Source: an uncultured Porphyromonadaceae bacterium (GTDB lineage Bacteria > Bacteroidota > Bacteroidia > Bacteroidales > Muribaculaceae). Taken from it: a stretch of DNA of 61,207 bases. The notes under the pieces were generated by a model, which searched no databases, was not told the origin of the DNA, and was given only the letters and a program-made list of their open reading frames with translations. Made by a program: the position numbers and the translations under genes. Below, in pieces: positions 7,893 to 16,807 of the stretch (position 1 is its first letter; each line of letters begins with the position of its first letter). The stretch covers positions 1-61,207 of the forward strand of contig CAMWSS010000012.1 of NCBI GenBank assembly GCA_947177035.1, in the 5' to 3' direction.

Positions 7893-8678
7893 ATGAAAAA
7901 GCTATTATATACTCCAATTCTGCTGATTGCGGCCGTGGCCTGCGAATCAGAGGATCAAACACCAATCGACACCCCAGCTGAACCCACCTGCTTTGAACTT
8001 GGAATGGCTCCTGACTCTGTTCTGACTTTTGACTATATGTCCGAAGGCTGTAAAATCGCGACAAACGTCAGCCATTTCACCATTGATTCGATATGGTTCA
8101 GAAATAACACTCTTGAAGAGCGCTGCTACAGGCTTTCCGAAACCATTGAAAATGGCGGAACCATTAGTTGCGAATGGCTCACACTTTATCTGCTCGACAA
8201 AAGCATCGCCATTGAAACCGACAGCATTAACGACTATGCAACGAAGCATTACACCAATTCAGTGTATGACAATTTCATAATCTTCCTCACGTCTGCCGGA
8301 GAAAGCCATAAAATCCAGGGCATAAAACAACGTGGGCCATACATCGAACCGGAATATCCATTCGAAGAAATGCCGTCGTCACTGGAATTTCCAGCCGACG
8401 GAGCATCGGTGACGATCACAGGCGCGTCCACTCCGAAATGGTTCATAATGAACGCCACCGTCGACGGCAAAGAATTCACCGGATATTACTTCTCGGCATA
8501 TGGAAGCTCTGAACACTATGACTGTCAGCTCAACTGGCTGAACATACGGCGCGACGGCGAAAATCTGACATTGACAGCTGAAGCGAATCCTGATCCCCGA
8601 ACACGCACATTCACTTTATCTCTGTGGTCAACGGCCAACAACGGCATAATGATAAGCGGCACTCAACAAGGATCCTGA
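7893..8678 (+). CDS. Lipoprotein with a BACON-like C-terminal domain
   Basis: A protein of 261 residues opening with a lipoprotein signal (MKKLLYTPILLIAAVAC, Cys17). The body is beta-rich. The last 90 residues resemble the BACON fold of Bacteroidales surface proteins: SSLEFPADGASVTITG, paired Trp residues, then LNIRRDGENLTLTAEANPD and an ending with ISGTQQG. BACON domains are thought to act as carbohydrate- or mucin-binding or spacer modules. The N-terminal half is not recognised and has two Cys (about residues 51 and 77). The gene stands alone, with its own promoter and a downstream hairpin. Confidence 0.65.
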   Translation: MKKLLYTPILLIAAVACESEDQTPIDTPAEPTCFELGMAPDSVLTFDYMSEGCKIATNVSHFTIDSIWFRNNTLEERCYRLSETIENGGTISCEWLTLYLLDKSIAIETDSINDYATKHYTNSVYDNFIIFLTSAGESHKIQGIKQRGPYIEPEYPFEEMPSSLEFPADGASVTITGASTPKWFIMNATVDGKEFTGYYFSAYGSSEHYDCQLNWLNIRRDGENLTLTAEANPDPRTRTFTLSLWSTANNGIMISGTQQGS

Positions 8679-8707
8679 ACGCATAGCGGCGACTACCTCA
8701 CATTTTT

Positions 8708-8740
8708 GACAGGCTTTGCAAATCTCATGCGAAGCCTGTC
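8708..8740 (+). terminator. Hairpin after the BACON-like lipoprotein gene
   Basis: GACAGGCTT (8708-8716) pairs with AAGCCTGTC (8732-8740). The bases that follow (TCATTTCT) are only moderately T-rich, so this is a weak terminator at best. It separates the lipoprotein gene from the next promoter. Confidence 0.55.
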
Positions 8741-8761
8741 TCATTTCTGAGAAAAAATGCG

Positions 8762-8769
8762 TAATTTTG
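8762..8769 (+). promoter_or_regulatory. -7 box immediately before the gene at 8774
   Basis: TAATTTTG ends four bases before the ATG (TAGC between). With normal Bacteroidetes spacing the transcript would start at the A of the start codon, making the mRNA leaderless. Confidence 0.6.
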
Positions 8770-8773
8770 TAGC

Positions 8774-9484
8774 ATGATTAGAACTATACTCATCATGGTC
8801 CTGCTGACATACGCAATGACTGCCCGCGCGCTGACCCCGGCTGAGTTCGACTCTCTGGTGACGCGTCTGGAGTCTTTGCCCGCGCATCAGGCTGATTCCC
8901 TGGCCGCAACGCTGCTCACCGACGCGGCGTCACTGACCGAACTGGAGCAGACCGCCCGCAACACAATATTCAACCCCGACAAGCCAGACAAGATCAACGA
9001 ACGAGCATATGCCTCGATCGCACGCGCCATTGCCGCATCGCCTCTGGCCACCACAACACAACGGGCGCTGGCCGACTGGGAAGCCCACGCCGCCGAACTG
9101 AACGCTCCGGGCGACATAGCCTCAGACTTCAACGTCAGACTGCTCTCCGGCAAAACGTCATCAATGCATGAACTCACCGCAGGCCAGCCTGCTATGCTCT
9201 ATTTCTACAATCCTGACTGCCGGCATTGCATCGAAGTGCTGAAACTCCTCCATGACCGGCCCATGCCGGCACCAGTGCTTGCCATCTGCGTGGACTCAAC
9301 GGAAAAACGCTGGCGCGACACCATCGGCCAGCTGCCGTCCGGCTGGACTCCGGTGCTCGACATCACTGACGTCCAGGCCGAAGACCTATACATATTCCTC
9401 GCCACTCCGGCCATCTATCTGATCGACTCCAACGGACGCGTCACAGTTAAAAATCCATCCATAAACTCTCTCGCCGGACAATGA
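8774..9484 (+). CDS. Exported thioredoxin-like protein (DUF5106-type)
   Basis: A protein of 236 residues with a signal peptide (cleavage likely after AMTARA, about residue 19), a helical N-terminal half and a C-terminal thioredoxin fold. The active-site-like motif is NPDCRHCIEVL (CxxC, about residues 154-157) and the cis-Pro loop is ATPAIYLID. This fits the Bacteroidales DUF5106/thioredoxin-like family, probably a periplasmic thiol oxidoreductase. An alternative ATG seven codons further in would shorten the signal peptide. The stop overlaps the CvpA-like gene by four bases (ATGA). Confidence 0.78.
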   Translation: MIRTILIMVLLTYAMTARALTPAEFDSLVTRLESLPAHQADSLAATLLTDAASLTELEQTARNTIFNPDKPDKINERAYASIARAIAASPLATTTQRALADWEAHAAELNAPGDIASDFNVRLLSGKTSSMHELTAGQPAMLYFYNPDCRHCIEVLKLLHDRPMPAPVLAICVDSTEKRWRDTIGQLPSGWTPVLDITDVQAEDLYIFLATPAIYLIDSNGRVTVKNPSINSLAGQ

Positions 9485-9936
9485 CACCGCAAAACATCAC
9501 CGACATAATCATGATCATCGGCGCCGTCGGCTTCGCATGCTGGGGCGCATGGCGCGGAGCAATACGCCAGATCGGATGGCTGGCAGCATTTCTGTGCTCG
9601 TTTTTCGTCGCAAAAATATGCGGCCCCGGGCTGGCTTCCGCACTTGGCATCAGCCTGATCATCTCATATATCGCGCTGTTTGTCATGGCATTCATAGTCG
9701 TGAGCCTGATTTTCCGGCTGTTGCGGTTCACCGTACACCTGCTGCTGATGGGGCCGCTCGACCGTGCCGCCGGACTGATTGCCGGAATTTTCAAATGGTT
9801 ACTGTTTGCATCGCTGCTTCTCAATATTCTCTTTATGTGCAACCCCCGCTGGCCAATTTTCGGCTCCGTGCTCGCATCACGCGCCATGCATCTGGTGCCG
9901 TGGCTCTTTGGAGTGGCCCGCGGATATATAGGATAA
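9481..9936 (+). CDS. CvpA family membrane protein
   Basis: A protein of 151 residues with four hydrophobic segments. The first ends in GAWRGAIRQIGWLAAF, the characteristic start of the CvpA family (colicin V production protein), followed by a Gly/Ser-rich second helix. The molecular role of CvpA is still unclear; it is linked to envelope homeostasis in other bacteria. The gene is translationally coupled to the thioredoxin-like gene upstream and lies nine bases before sufB, a neighbourhood seen in other Bacteroidales. Confidence 0.8.
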   Translation: MTPQNITDIIMIIGAVGFACWGAWRGAIRQIGWLAAFLCSFFVAKICGPGLASALGISLIISYIALFVMAFIVVSLIFRLLRFTVHLLLMGPLDRAAGLIAGIFKWLLFASLLLNILFMCNPRWPIFGSVLASRAMHLVPWLFGVARGYIG

Positions 9937-9945
9937 ACATCTGTT

Positions 9946-11397
9946 ATGGATCAAAACGAAGAACTGCTGTCTGACATATCGTCGGAATCCGACGACTACA
10001 AATATGGCTTTCACTCCAATATCGACTCCGAAATAATTCCGGCCGGACTGTCGGAAGAGGTGGTGCGACTGATCTCGCAAAAAAAAGGCGAACCGGAATG
10101 GCTGCTCGACTTCCGACTGAAAGCCTTTCGCCACTGGCTCACGCTGACGCCTCCGCAATGGGCACACCTTCAAATCCCGCCGATTGATTTCCAGGCAATA
10201 AGCTATTACGCTGCCCCGCGCAAAAAAGAAGGGCCGAAGAGCCTCGACGAGGTCGACCCTGAAGTGCTCGACACATTCAACCGTCTCGGAATTCCGCTTT
10301 CCGAACAAAAAGCACTGGCCGGAATGGCCGTCGATGCTGTAATGGACTCCGTATCAGTCAAAACAACCCACCGCGAAAAACTCGCGCAACTCGGAATCAT
10401 ATTCTGCTCATTCTCAGAAGCAGTCAAAGATTATCCGGAACTGGTCAAAAAATACCTCGGAAAGGTGGTGAGCTATGCCGACAACTTCTATGCCGCACTG
10501 AACTCGGCAGTATTCTCCGACGGATCGTTCGTCTACATCCCGAAGGGTGTGCGCTGCCCCATGGAACTGTCCACCTATTTCAGAATAAATGCCGCCGGAA
10601 CCGGACAATTCGAGCGCACGCTCATCGTGGCCGACGACGATGCCTATGTCAGCTATCTTGAAGGATGCACAGCTCCAATGCGTGATGAAAACCAGCTGCA
10701 TGCCGCCATCGTCGAAATCATTGCCGAAGAGCGCGCCGAAGTGAAATACTCCACCGTTCAGAACTGGTATGCAGGCGATAAGGACGGACGAGGCGGAGTC
10801 TACAACTTCGTCACAAAACGCGGTCTGTGCCGTGGCGACAACAGCAAAATCTCATGGACCCAGGTAGAAACCGGCTCTGCCATCACCTGGAAATACCCGT
10901 CGTGCATACTCAAAGGCGACGGATCGGTGGGAGAATTCTACTCGGTGGCGGTGACCCGAAACCATCAACAGGCCGACACCGGCACCAAAATGATACATCT
11001 CGGCTCAAACACCCGCTCAACAATCGTCAGCAAGGGCATTTCAGCCGGATTCAGCCAGAATTCCTACCGCGGACAGGTTTCGGTGGCGGCCGGTGCAAAA
11101 GGCGTCAGAAACCACACCCAGTGCGACTCCCTGCTGCTGTCGCCGACATGTGGCGCACACACATTTCCGGTAATCGACATAAAGAACCCGACCGCAGTCG
11201 TCGAACACGAGGCCACAACTTCAAAAATCTCGGCCGAACAGCTCTTCTACTGCAACCAGCGAGGCATACCCACGGAAGAGGCCGTCGGACTTATTGTCAA
11301 CGGATATGCCAAAGAAGTCATGAACAAACTCCCAATGGAATTCGCCGTCGAAGCCCAGCGGCTGCTCCAGATCACCCTTGAAGGCTCCGTCGGATGA
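9946..11397 (+). CDS. sufB: Fe-S cluster assembly scaffold SufB
   Basis: A protein of 483 residues, the normal SufB length. SufB with SufC and SufD forms the SufBCD scaffold on which Fe-S clusters are built in the cytosol. Family strings include [19 protein letters not shown], the core beta-helix and a conserved Cys in [11 protein letters not shown], with the C-terminal [14 protein letters not shown] block. In related genomes sufC, sufD and sufS follow directly. Here the next gene, overlapping by four bases, is an unrelated symporter, so the rest of the suf set must lie elsewhere. Confidence 0.97.
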   Translation: MDQNEELLSDISSESDDYKYGFHSNIDSEIIPAGLSEEVVRLISQKKGEPEWLLDFRLKAFRHWLTLTPPQWAHLQIPPIDFQAISYYAAPRKKEGPKSLDEVDPEVLDTFNRLGIPLSEQKALAGMAVDAVMDSVSVKTTHREKLAQLGIIFCSFSEAVKDYPELVKKYLGKVVSYADNFYAALNSAVFSDGSFVYIPKGVRCPMELSTYFRINAAGTGQFERTLIVADDDAYVSYLEGCTAPMRDENQLHAAIVEIIAEERAEVKYSTVQNWYAGDKDGRGGVYNFVTKRGLCRGDNSKISWTQVETGSAITWKYPSCILKGDGSVGEFYSVAVTRNHQQADTGTKMIHLGSNTRSTIVSKGISAGFSQNSYRGQVSVAAGAKGVRNHTQCDSLLLSPTCGAHTFPVIDIKNPTAVVEHEATTSKISAEQLFYCNQRGIPTEEAVGLIVNGYAKEVMNKLPMEFAVEAQRLLQITLEGSVG

Positions 11398-12551
11398 AAC
11401 TGCCGCTGATCGTAAAAATCCTCATTGCCATGGTGCTGGGCATCGGGGCAGGACTTATCCTCCCGATGCCGGTATGCCGCATATTCTCCACATTCAACGG
11501 CATCTTCTCTCAATTCCTTAGCTTTCTCATTCCGCTGCTAATTCTCGGATTTGTGGCGCCGGCCATAGGCGAAATCGGATCCGGAGCCGGCAAAATGCTG
11601 GTGACCACCGCAATCATCGCCTATGTCATGACTCTGGCATCAGGACTCTTCTCATACTCCGCCGGAGCATGGATTTTCCCGCAACTGATAACTCCTGGCA
11701 GCGTGTCGGAATCAGTCATGAACCATGCCTCAGGAACCGATCCGACGCCATTCTTCACCGTCGAGATGCCTCCGATGTTCTCAGTCATGTCGGCTCTGGT
11801 GCTCGCATTCATTCTCGGACTTGGCATGGCCTATGCCAACTCAACGGCCATGAAAAGCTGGTTCAACGAATTCCGCGACATAATCACCCGCACAATATCG
11901 GCCGTGATCATACCGCTGCTGCCGGTCTATATTTTCGGAATATTCCTCGAACTTGCCAGGTCCGGACGTGTCGGTCCGGTACTGATCACGTTCATCAGCA
12001 TAATCGCCGTGATATTCGCCATGCACGTCCTTCTGCTTCTCGCCCAATTCGCCATTGCGGGACTGGTATCCGGCAAAAATCCGATAAAAATGCTGCTGAC
12101 GATGCTTCCGGCCTACTTCACCGCATTGGGCACCCAAAGCTCGGCCGCCACTATCCCTGTCACACTCCGCTCAAGCATCGCCACCGGAGTGCGTCCGTCA
12201 ATCGCCGGATTCGTCATTCCGCTATGCGCCACCATACACATGTCTGGCTCCACGCTCAAAATTGTGGCATGCGCGCTCGCGCTAATGCTCATGCAGGGAA
12301 TCCCCTACTCTTTCCCCATGTTTGCCGGATTCATCGCCCTGCTCGGAATCACAATCATTGCGGCGCCGGGAGTGCCCGGAGGCGCCATCATGGCCTCGCT
12401 CGGACTGCTCTCATCAATGCTCGGATTCTCTGAAGCTGACAACGGACTGATGATCGCACTCTACATTGCGATGGACTCTTTCGGCACCGCCTGCAACGTC
12501 ACCGGCGACGGCGCCATTGCCTTGATCATCAACCGGATTTTCTCAAAATAA
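11394..12551 (+). CDS. Dicarboxylate/amino acid:cation symporter (DAACS)
   Basis: A protein of 385 residues with eight or so membrane segments of the SDF (GltP/SstT) family. Diagnostic stretches are [21 protein letters not shown], the Ser-rich hairpin [11 protein letters not shown] and [13 protein letters not shown]. The last two form the substrate and Na+ binding core in known members, which import glutamate, aspartate, serine/threonine or C4-dicarboxylates. The substrate cannot be told from sequence alone. The ATG overlaps the sufB stop (ATGA). The gene converges on ispF with only five bases between them. Confidence 0.92.
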   Translation: MKLPLIVKILIAMVLGIGAGLILPMPVCRIFSTFNGIFSQFLSFLIPLLILGFVAPAIGEIGSGAGKMLVTTAIIAYVMTLASGLFSYSAGAWIFPQLITPGSVSESVMNHASGTDPTPFFTVEMPPMFSVMSALVLAFILGLGMAYANSTAMKSWFNEFRDIITRTISAVIIPLLPVYIFGIFLELARSGRVGPVLITFISIIAVIFAMHVLLLLAQFAIAGLVSGKNPIKMLLTMLPAYFTALGTQSSAATIPVTLRSSIATGVRPSIAGFVIPLCATIHMSGSTLKIVACALALMLMQGIPYSFPMFAGFIALLGITIIAAPGVPGGAIMASLGLLSSMLGFSEADNGLMIALYIAMDSFGTACNVTGDGAIALIINRIFSK

Positions 12552-12556
12552 CTATT

Positions 12557-13051
12557 TTAAAGCGCGACTATCACTGCAGTGGCAAGCGACGCTATGCCCT
12601 CGCGACGGCCAGTGAAGCCAAGGCCCTCGGTGGTCGTGGCCTTTACCGACACACACTCCGCCGGCAGGCCAAGGTCGGTGGCCACAGTGCCACGCATTTC
12701 CTCGATATGAGGCGACAGCTTCGGTGCCTGCGCTATGATGGTGACGTCGACCTGCGCGGGCCTGTAGCCCGCTTCGGCCAGAAGCTCCACCACCCTGCGC
12801 AACAGGCGGCGCGAGTCAGCGCCCTTATATGCCGGATCGGTGTCAGGAAAATGATAACCTATGTCGCGAAGCGCGGCTGCGCCCAGCAGAGCGTCACACA
12901 ATGCGTGCAAAGCCACATCTGCATCACTGTGGCCGAGCAGCCCAAGCGGAGAATCGATCTTCACGCCGCAGAGCCACAACTCACGGTCGGGAGCAAAACG
13001 GTGCACGTCATATCCATTGCCCATGCGCAGGGCAGGTAATGCTGTATTCAT
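12557..13051 (-). CDS. ispF: 2-C-methyl-D-erythritol 2,4-cyclodiphosphate synthase
   Basis: A protein of 164 residues. IspF catalyses cyclisation of CDP-ME 2-phosphate in the MEP isoprenoid pathway. Zinc ligands are visible in GYDVHRF (Asp and His near residues 14-16) and GHSDAD (His near 48). The [11 protein letters not shown] loop and the C-terminal [16 protein letters not shown] are typical of the family. It follows porV by 11 bases in a long minus-strand gene series, so expression is probably tied to that transcript. Confidence 0.96.
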   Translation of the reverse strand: MNTALPALRMGNGYDVHRFAPDRELWLCGVKIDSPLGLLGHSDADVALHALCDALLGAAALRDIGYHFPDTDPAYKGADSRRLLRRVVELLAEAGYRPAQVDVTIIAQAPKLSPHIEEMRGTVATDLGLPAECVSVKATTTEGLGFTGRREGIASLATAVIVAL

Positions 13052-13062
13052 AGTTGCTCTTT

Positions 13063-14274
13063 TTATCGGCGACGGCCAAACAGATCCTTGATGCCGTCCA
13101 TGTCGAAAGTAAGGGAGAAACGCAGAGTCTGATCCAGAGGCGATGACGCCGCCGTGGCCACCATATAAGATGCGTCGAGCCGGGCCACCTTCAGAGCAAA
13201 TCCGGCGCCAACGCCAAGATACTGACGGTTGCCCTTGTTGGGATGTTCATAGAAATAGCCGGCGCGGAAAAAGAACTGGTCATTATAGGAATATTCGGCG
13301 CCCACCGACCAGCGGATCTCCTGAAGTTCCTCCTTGGCACCGCCGGGAGCATCACTGAACGACTTGAATATACCGGTGATTGACGACATATTCTCCCAGT
13401 CTTCCTTAGCATCCAGAAACTGCTCCATGCCCTCGGGAGTATCGACATCATAGTCATTCTCGCGCGGCATTGTCGGCACCAGAATCTTGCTGGCGTCAAG
13501 ATTGAGCGAAAGCAGATGATAGTCAGCCAGCGGGAAAGTGAACGACGTGCCTATGCGCAGCTGGGCGGGAAGGAAGGCAGGGTTGGCGCCTCCGTCATAG
13601 TTGACCTTCGATCCGATATTGTTCAGATTCCAGCCCCATGACCACTGACACTCCGAGCGTCCGACCATCGGAAAACAAGTATAATAGCCTGCGATATCGG
13701 CAGCAAATGCCGAAGCGCCCACATTCTGGTCGCCTGCATATGATTCGGAGAATCCCAGGGCGGAATAGATATAGCGGAACGCCACGCCCATCGAGAATTT
13801 TTCCGACAACTTGCGTGAATAGCCCAGATCGACACTCATTTCATAAGGATTCAGGGTCTGGATGGCCGCGCCCTCGGCTCCGCTGGTGGTCACCTCGCCG
13901 AGCGAGAAATAGCGCAGCGATGCCGATATCGCCTGATTGTCTCCGTGGCCTATTTTCCAATATCCGGCCACGTTGGCCAGGAAGATATCGTTGACAAGCT
14001 TGCGCAGCCACGGAGTGTAGCTGAGCGACACTCCGGCCGACGAATAGGCGAATGCGTATTTCGACGGATTCCAGAACTGGGAGTTACAGTCAGGGTCGGT
14101 GGCTGCACCGAGATCGCCCATCGATGCGCCGCGCGCGTCGGGAGCGATATCGAGAGAGTTGACACCGGTCTGCACCGGGTTGAACTGATTGGCGCTGTTA
14201 TAGTCTGCGGCAAACGTGGCGGCGGTTCCTGCTGCCGTCGCCGTCATGGCCAGTATGAGTTTTCGCGTAAACAT
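13063..14274 (-). CDS. porV: Type IX secretion outer-membrane protein PorV
   Basis: A protein of 403 residues with a signal peptide ending at about residue 22 (TFAAD). It begins [34 protein letters not shown], then FWNPSKYAF, the pattern of PorV/LptO. PorV is a 14-strand barrel that receives cargo from the T9SS translocon and delivers it to the PorU sortase. The alternating strands to the C-terminus fit a barrel. Two proteins with T9SS-like tails are encoded in the same window (36275-39133 and 50537-52432). porU is not beside it. Confidence 0.88.
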   Translation of the reverse strand: MFTRKLILAMTATAAGTAATFAADYNSANQFNPVQTGVNSLDIAPDARGASMGDLGAATDPDCNSQFWNPSKYAFAYSSAGVSLSYTPWLRKLVNDIFLANVAGYWKIGHGDNQAISASLRYFSLGEVTTSGAEGAAIQTLNPYEMSVDLGYSRKLSEKFSMGVAFRYIYSALGFSESYAGDQNVGASAFAADIAGYYTCFPMVGRSECQWSWGWNLNNIGSKVNYDGGANPAFLPAQLRIGTSFTFPLADYHLLSLNLDASKILVPTMPRENDYDVDTPEGMEQFLDAKEDWENMSSITGIFKSFSDAPGGAKEELQEIRWSVGAEYSYNDQFFFRAGYFYEHPNKGNRQYLGVGAGFALKVARLDASYMVATAASSPLDQTLRFSLTFDMDGIKDLFGRRR

Positions 14275-14314
14275 ACCTTATTAACTCAACCCGGTGCCGA
14301 ATTATTGTGCTGGC

Positions 14315-14750
14315 CTACTTGAAAAATTCGGTCAGGTAGGCGCGCACCTCTTCGGCAGTTGGACTCACGGCCACAATCGTGCCGTCGGGATCCACAAGAA
14401 AAGTGCGGCCGGCCGCATTGCTCACGCGGTAAAGGTCCCAGATATGACCCGCGTCGTCAAGCTCCAGCAGGTTGAGCCAGCGGTAGCCGTCGGCCTCGAT
14501 GGCTTTCACCGCCTTATCGGCCGTGCGATATTCGCGCGCCACGCCAACAATAGTGAAGCCCTTGGGCGCGAACTCCTCCCACACCGGAATCATTGACTCG
14601 GAGAGGCGCCTGCATGGCCCGCACCACGACGCCCAGAGGTCTATGAGAGCGGGGCGCCCGGCAATCTCCTCGCTCAGGCGGTTAAGGCTGGACAGCACCC
14701 GCAGTCAACGCGACGGACGCCACAGCGAGGAGTGAGGATAAATATTTCAT
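14315..14750 (-). pseudogene. TlpA-like exported thioredoxin, frameshifted after the signal peptide
   Basis: The thioredoxin part (127 codons, 14315-14698) has the active site WASWCGPCRRL, GFTIVGVAREY and a cis-Pro-like region near GRTFLVDPDG. Its frame is closed by a TGA just upstream, leaving no room for an export signal. In the next frame an ATG at 14750 starts MKYLSSLLAVASVALTAGA, a clean signal peptide that runs into a stop at 14682. Joining the two at about 14700 gives a normal periplasmic TlpA/ResA-like protein. The frameshift is either a real mutation or a sequencing error. It lies 17 bases after ruvA. Confidence 0.75.
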
Positions 14751-14767
14751 AATTTCACTTATATAAC

Positions 14768-15358
14768 TTACAGCATGGCAAGAGCGCGCTTGATGGCGGC
14801 CTCCACCTTTAGCGTCGGATCGGCGTCAAACAGCTTCTTGAGCGCCTTCTGGCTCTGCGGACGGGCGAATCCGAGCATCACCAGCGCTGCCAGAGCCTCG
14901 TCAAACGCCTCTGACTGCGGCATGGCATCTGGTATGGCAACCTCGCCGTCAGCGCCGGCAAACACCACCTTGTCCTTAAGGTCAACGATGATGCGTTGCG
15001 CCGTTTTCAGTCCGATTCCCTTCACGGCCTTGAGCTTGGCCGAATCGCCGCCGGTGATGGCCTGCTCGAGCTGGGCGGGAGTGAGCGACGACAGAATCAT
15101 GCGCGCCGTGTTGGGTCCGACGCCGCTCACTCCGATGAGCAAACGGAAAAGCGAGCGTTCGCGCTCGTCGGCAAAGCCATAGAGGTCGTGCGTATCCTCG
15201 CGGATCACCTCGTGTATCAGCAATTTGACCGATGTCTGTTTCTCAATCTGCGAGAATGTGGAAAGCGATATGGCCACGAAATAACCAATGCCGCTGGTTT
15301 CCACGATGGCATATGTCGGTGTCAGGCTGTCGAGAGAGCCTTTTACGTATTCTATCAT
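14768..15358 (-). CDS. ruvA: Holliday junction helicase subunit RuvA
   Basis: A protein of 196 residues beginning MIEYVKGSLDSLTPTYAIVE. RuvA binds four-way junctions and loads the RuvB motor during recombination repair. Visible are the OB-fold domain (1-65), the helix-hairpin-helix repeats (LIGVSGVGPNTAR at about 74 and VKGIGLKTAQRIIVDL at about 110) and the C-terminal domain III that contacts RuvB (about 150-196). The start overlaps the stop of the GlmU-like gene by four bases, so the two are translationally coupled. Confidence 0.97.
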   Translation of the reverse strand: MIEYVKGSLDSLTPTYAIVETSGIGYFVAISLSTFSQIEKQTSVKLLIHEVIREDTHDLYGFADERERSLFRLLIGVSGVGPNTARMILSSLTPAQLEQAITGGDSAKLKAVKGIGLKTAQRIIVDLKDKVVFAGADGEVAIPDAMPQSEAFDEALAALVMLGFARPQSQKALKKLFDADPTLKVEAAIKRALAML

Positions 15359-16521
15359 TTCAGATCGGCGGTGATTTCGTGAATATGGTTCAGTATATCA
15401 ACATCGGCCTGAGTCATCTCCACCCCGCGGCGGCTCATCACCTTACGGGCGGTCTCGAAGAATTTCGGCATGATCACGTCGGAGAAGCCGGCCGCGCCGC
15501 CGTCGGAAAACGAGGCCACGAAGTTGCGCGGGAAACCGGCGCCGTGGATGTTGCACCCCACGCCCACCACCGTGGCCGTGTTGAACATGGTGTTGATTCC
15601 CGCCTTGGAGTGGTCACCCATGATCAGTCCGCAGAATTGCAGGCCGGTGCGCAGGAAACGCCTCGTCGGATAATTCCACAGACGTATTTCTGAATAATCG
15701 TTCTTGAGATTCGATGACGTGCATCCGGCGCCGAGGTTACACCACTCGCCGATCACGGCGTCGCCAAGATATCCGTCGTGCTGCTTGTTGCTGTTGGCAG
15801 TGAAGATGGCGTTGCCCACCTCGCCGCCAACCTTGCACTTGGGTCCGAGGTTAGTGCCGGGAAGCAGACGGGCGCCTGCGCGCACCTTGCTGCCGTTATC
15901 TATGCAGACCGGACCGCGAAGCACCACAGCTTCCTGCACTTCGGCATCGCGCCCTATGTAGACCGGCCCCTGGCGGGTGTTCAGGAAACAACCCTCCACG
16001 TCGGCACCTTCCTCGATAAACACAAGGGCCGGGTCGCCAATAACCGTGCAGCTGTCGGGAATCGGCTGCGACTTCCGTCCTTCGGTCAGGACGAAGAAAT
16101 CGGCAGTGATCAGCTCCTTGCTCAGCGTGAACAGATGGTAAGGCTGGCGTATGGCTGTGACGGCCAGGCTGACAGAGGCCTCGCCCTGTGAACGCTCGCC
16201 ACGCCAGGCTATCGGAGCGCCGTCATGCTGATCGGCAATCCACTGACCCGGAGCGAGGGCGGCAACAGCTTTGACCAGCTCGCCGTCAGGCATCACGTGA
16301 CCGGCAATATATAGATCTGCGGCCGGATCGGCAGGAAATTTGCTCTGAAGGTATTCTTCTGTCAGATACGAAATCTCGGCGTCAGGCAGACAGCGCTGCC
16401 AATGGTCGGCAATAGTGCCTATTCCGGTGCGCAGCAGCGCCACCGGGCGGGTAAACGTGAGCGGCAGCAGATTGTCTCTCACCTCCTTTATATCAACAAG
16501 TGCAATTTTCATAACTTTCAT
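15355..16521 (-). CDS. GlmU-like putative sugar nucleotidyltransferase
   Basis: A protein of 388 residues (or 385 from the ATG at 16512). The N-terminal half starts IALVDIKEVRDNLLPLTFTRPVALLR, the form typical of the Bacteroidetes GlmU-like family. The C-terminal half has hexapeptide-repeat character of a left-handed beta helix (about 190-330: IGRDAEVQEAVVLRGPVCI, LLPGTNLGPKCKVGGEV). The family is thought to act in nucleotide-sugar or cell-wall precursor metabolism, but substrates are not known to me. It is coupled to ruvA by an ATGA overlap and lies five bases after the PIN-like gene. Confidence 0.8.
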   Translation of the reverse strand: MKVMKIALVDIKEVRDNLLPLTFTRPVALLRTGIGTIADHWQRCLPDAEISYLTEEYLQSKFPADPAADLYIAGHVMPDGELVKAVAALAPGQWIADQHDGAPIAWRGERSQGEASVSLAVTAIRQPYHLFTLSKELITADFFVLTEGRKSQPIPDSCTVIGDPALVFIEEGADVEGCFLNTRQGPVYIGRDAEVQEAVVLRGPVCIDNGSKVRAGARLLPGTNLGPKCKVGGEVGNAIFTANSNKQHDGYLGDAVIGEWCNLGAGCTSSNLKNDYSEIRLWNYPTRRFLRTGLQFCGLIMGDHSKAGINTMFNTATVVGVGCNIHGAGFPRNFVASFSDGGAAGFSDVIMPKFFETARKVMSRRGVEMTQADVDILNHIHEITADLK

Positions 16522-16526
16522 GCTTT

Positions 16527-16802
16527 TTATTTACGATAACGTCTTGGGCGCTCCATTTCGCGCTTCGGAGCCACCGGCTCATGGGCCTTAAGACCGGCAT
16601 CGGCAGTAAATATCTCGACAGGGCGCTTCATTGACGAATAGAAATTGGCGACATCAACAATAGACGCATCTCCGAGCGAATGGTTACACACAGCCAGTTC
16701 TTTCCATCGGTCATCGTCAGGGCCACAGGTTTCTTTGCCGGGCACCTCAAGCCAGGCACACAATATGCTGGTGTCTATAACCACTATTTTGTTTACCGGC
16801 AT
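16527..16802 (-). CDS. PIN-like protein, apparently internally deleted
   Basis: A protein of 91 residues that starts like a PIN nuclease (NKIVVIDTSILCAWL, first acidic residue at about D10) and ends like one (SLGDASIVDVANFYSS, then VEIFTADAGLK). PIN domains normally span 120-150 residues, and the distance between these two blocks should be 70-90 residues; here it is about 35. I infer an in-frame loss of the middle, including the second acidic residue. It lies five bases after an AAA ATPase gene. ATPase-plus-PIN pairs are known from toxin-antitoxin and defence contexts; here the nuclease is probably dead or acts as a stub. Confidence 0.6.
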   Translation of the reverse strand: MPVNKIVVIDTSILCAWLEVPGKETCGPDDDRWKELAVCNHSLGDASIVDVANFYSSMKRPVEIFTADAGLKAHEPVAPKREMERPRRYRK

Positions 16803-16807
16803 AGCTT

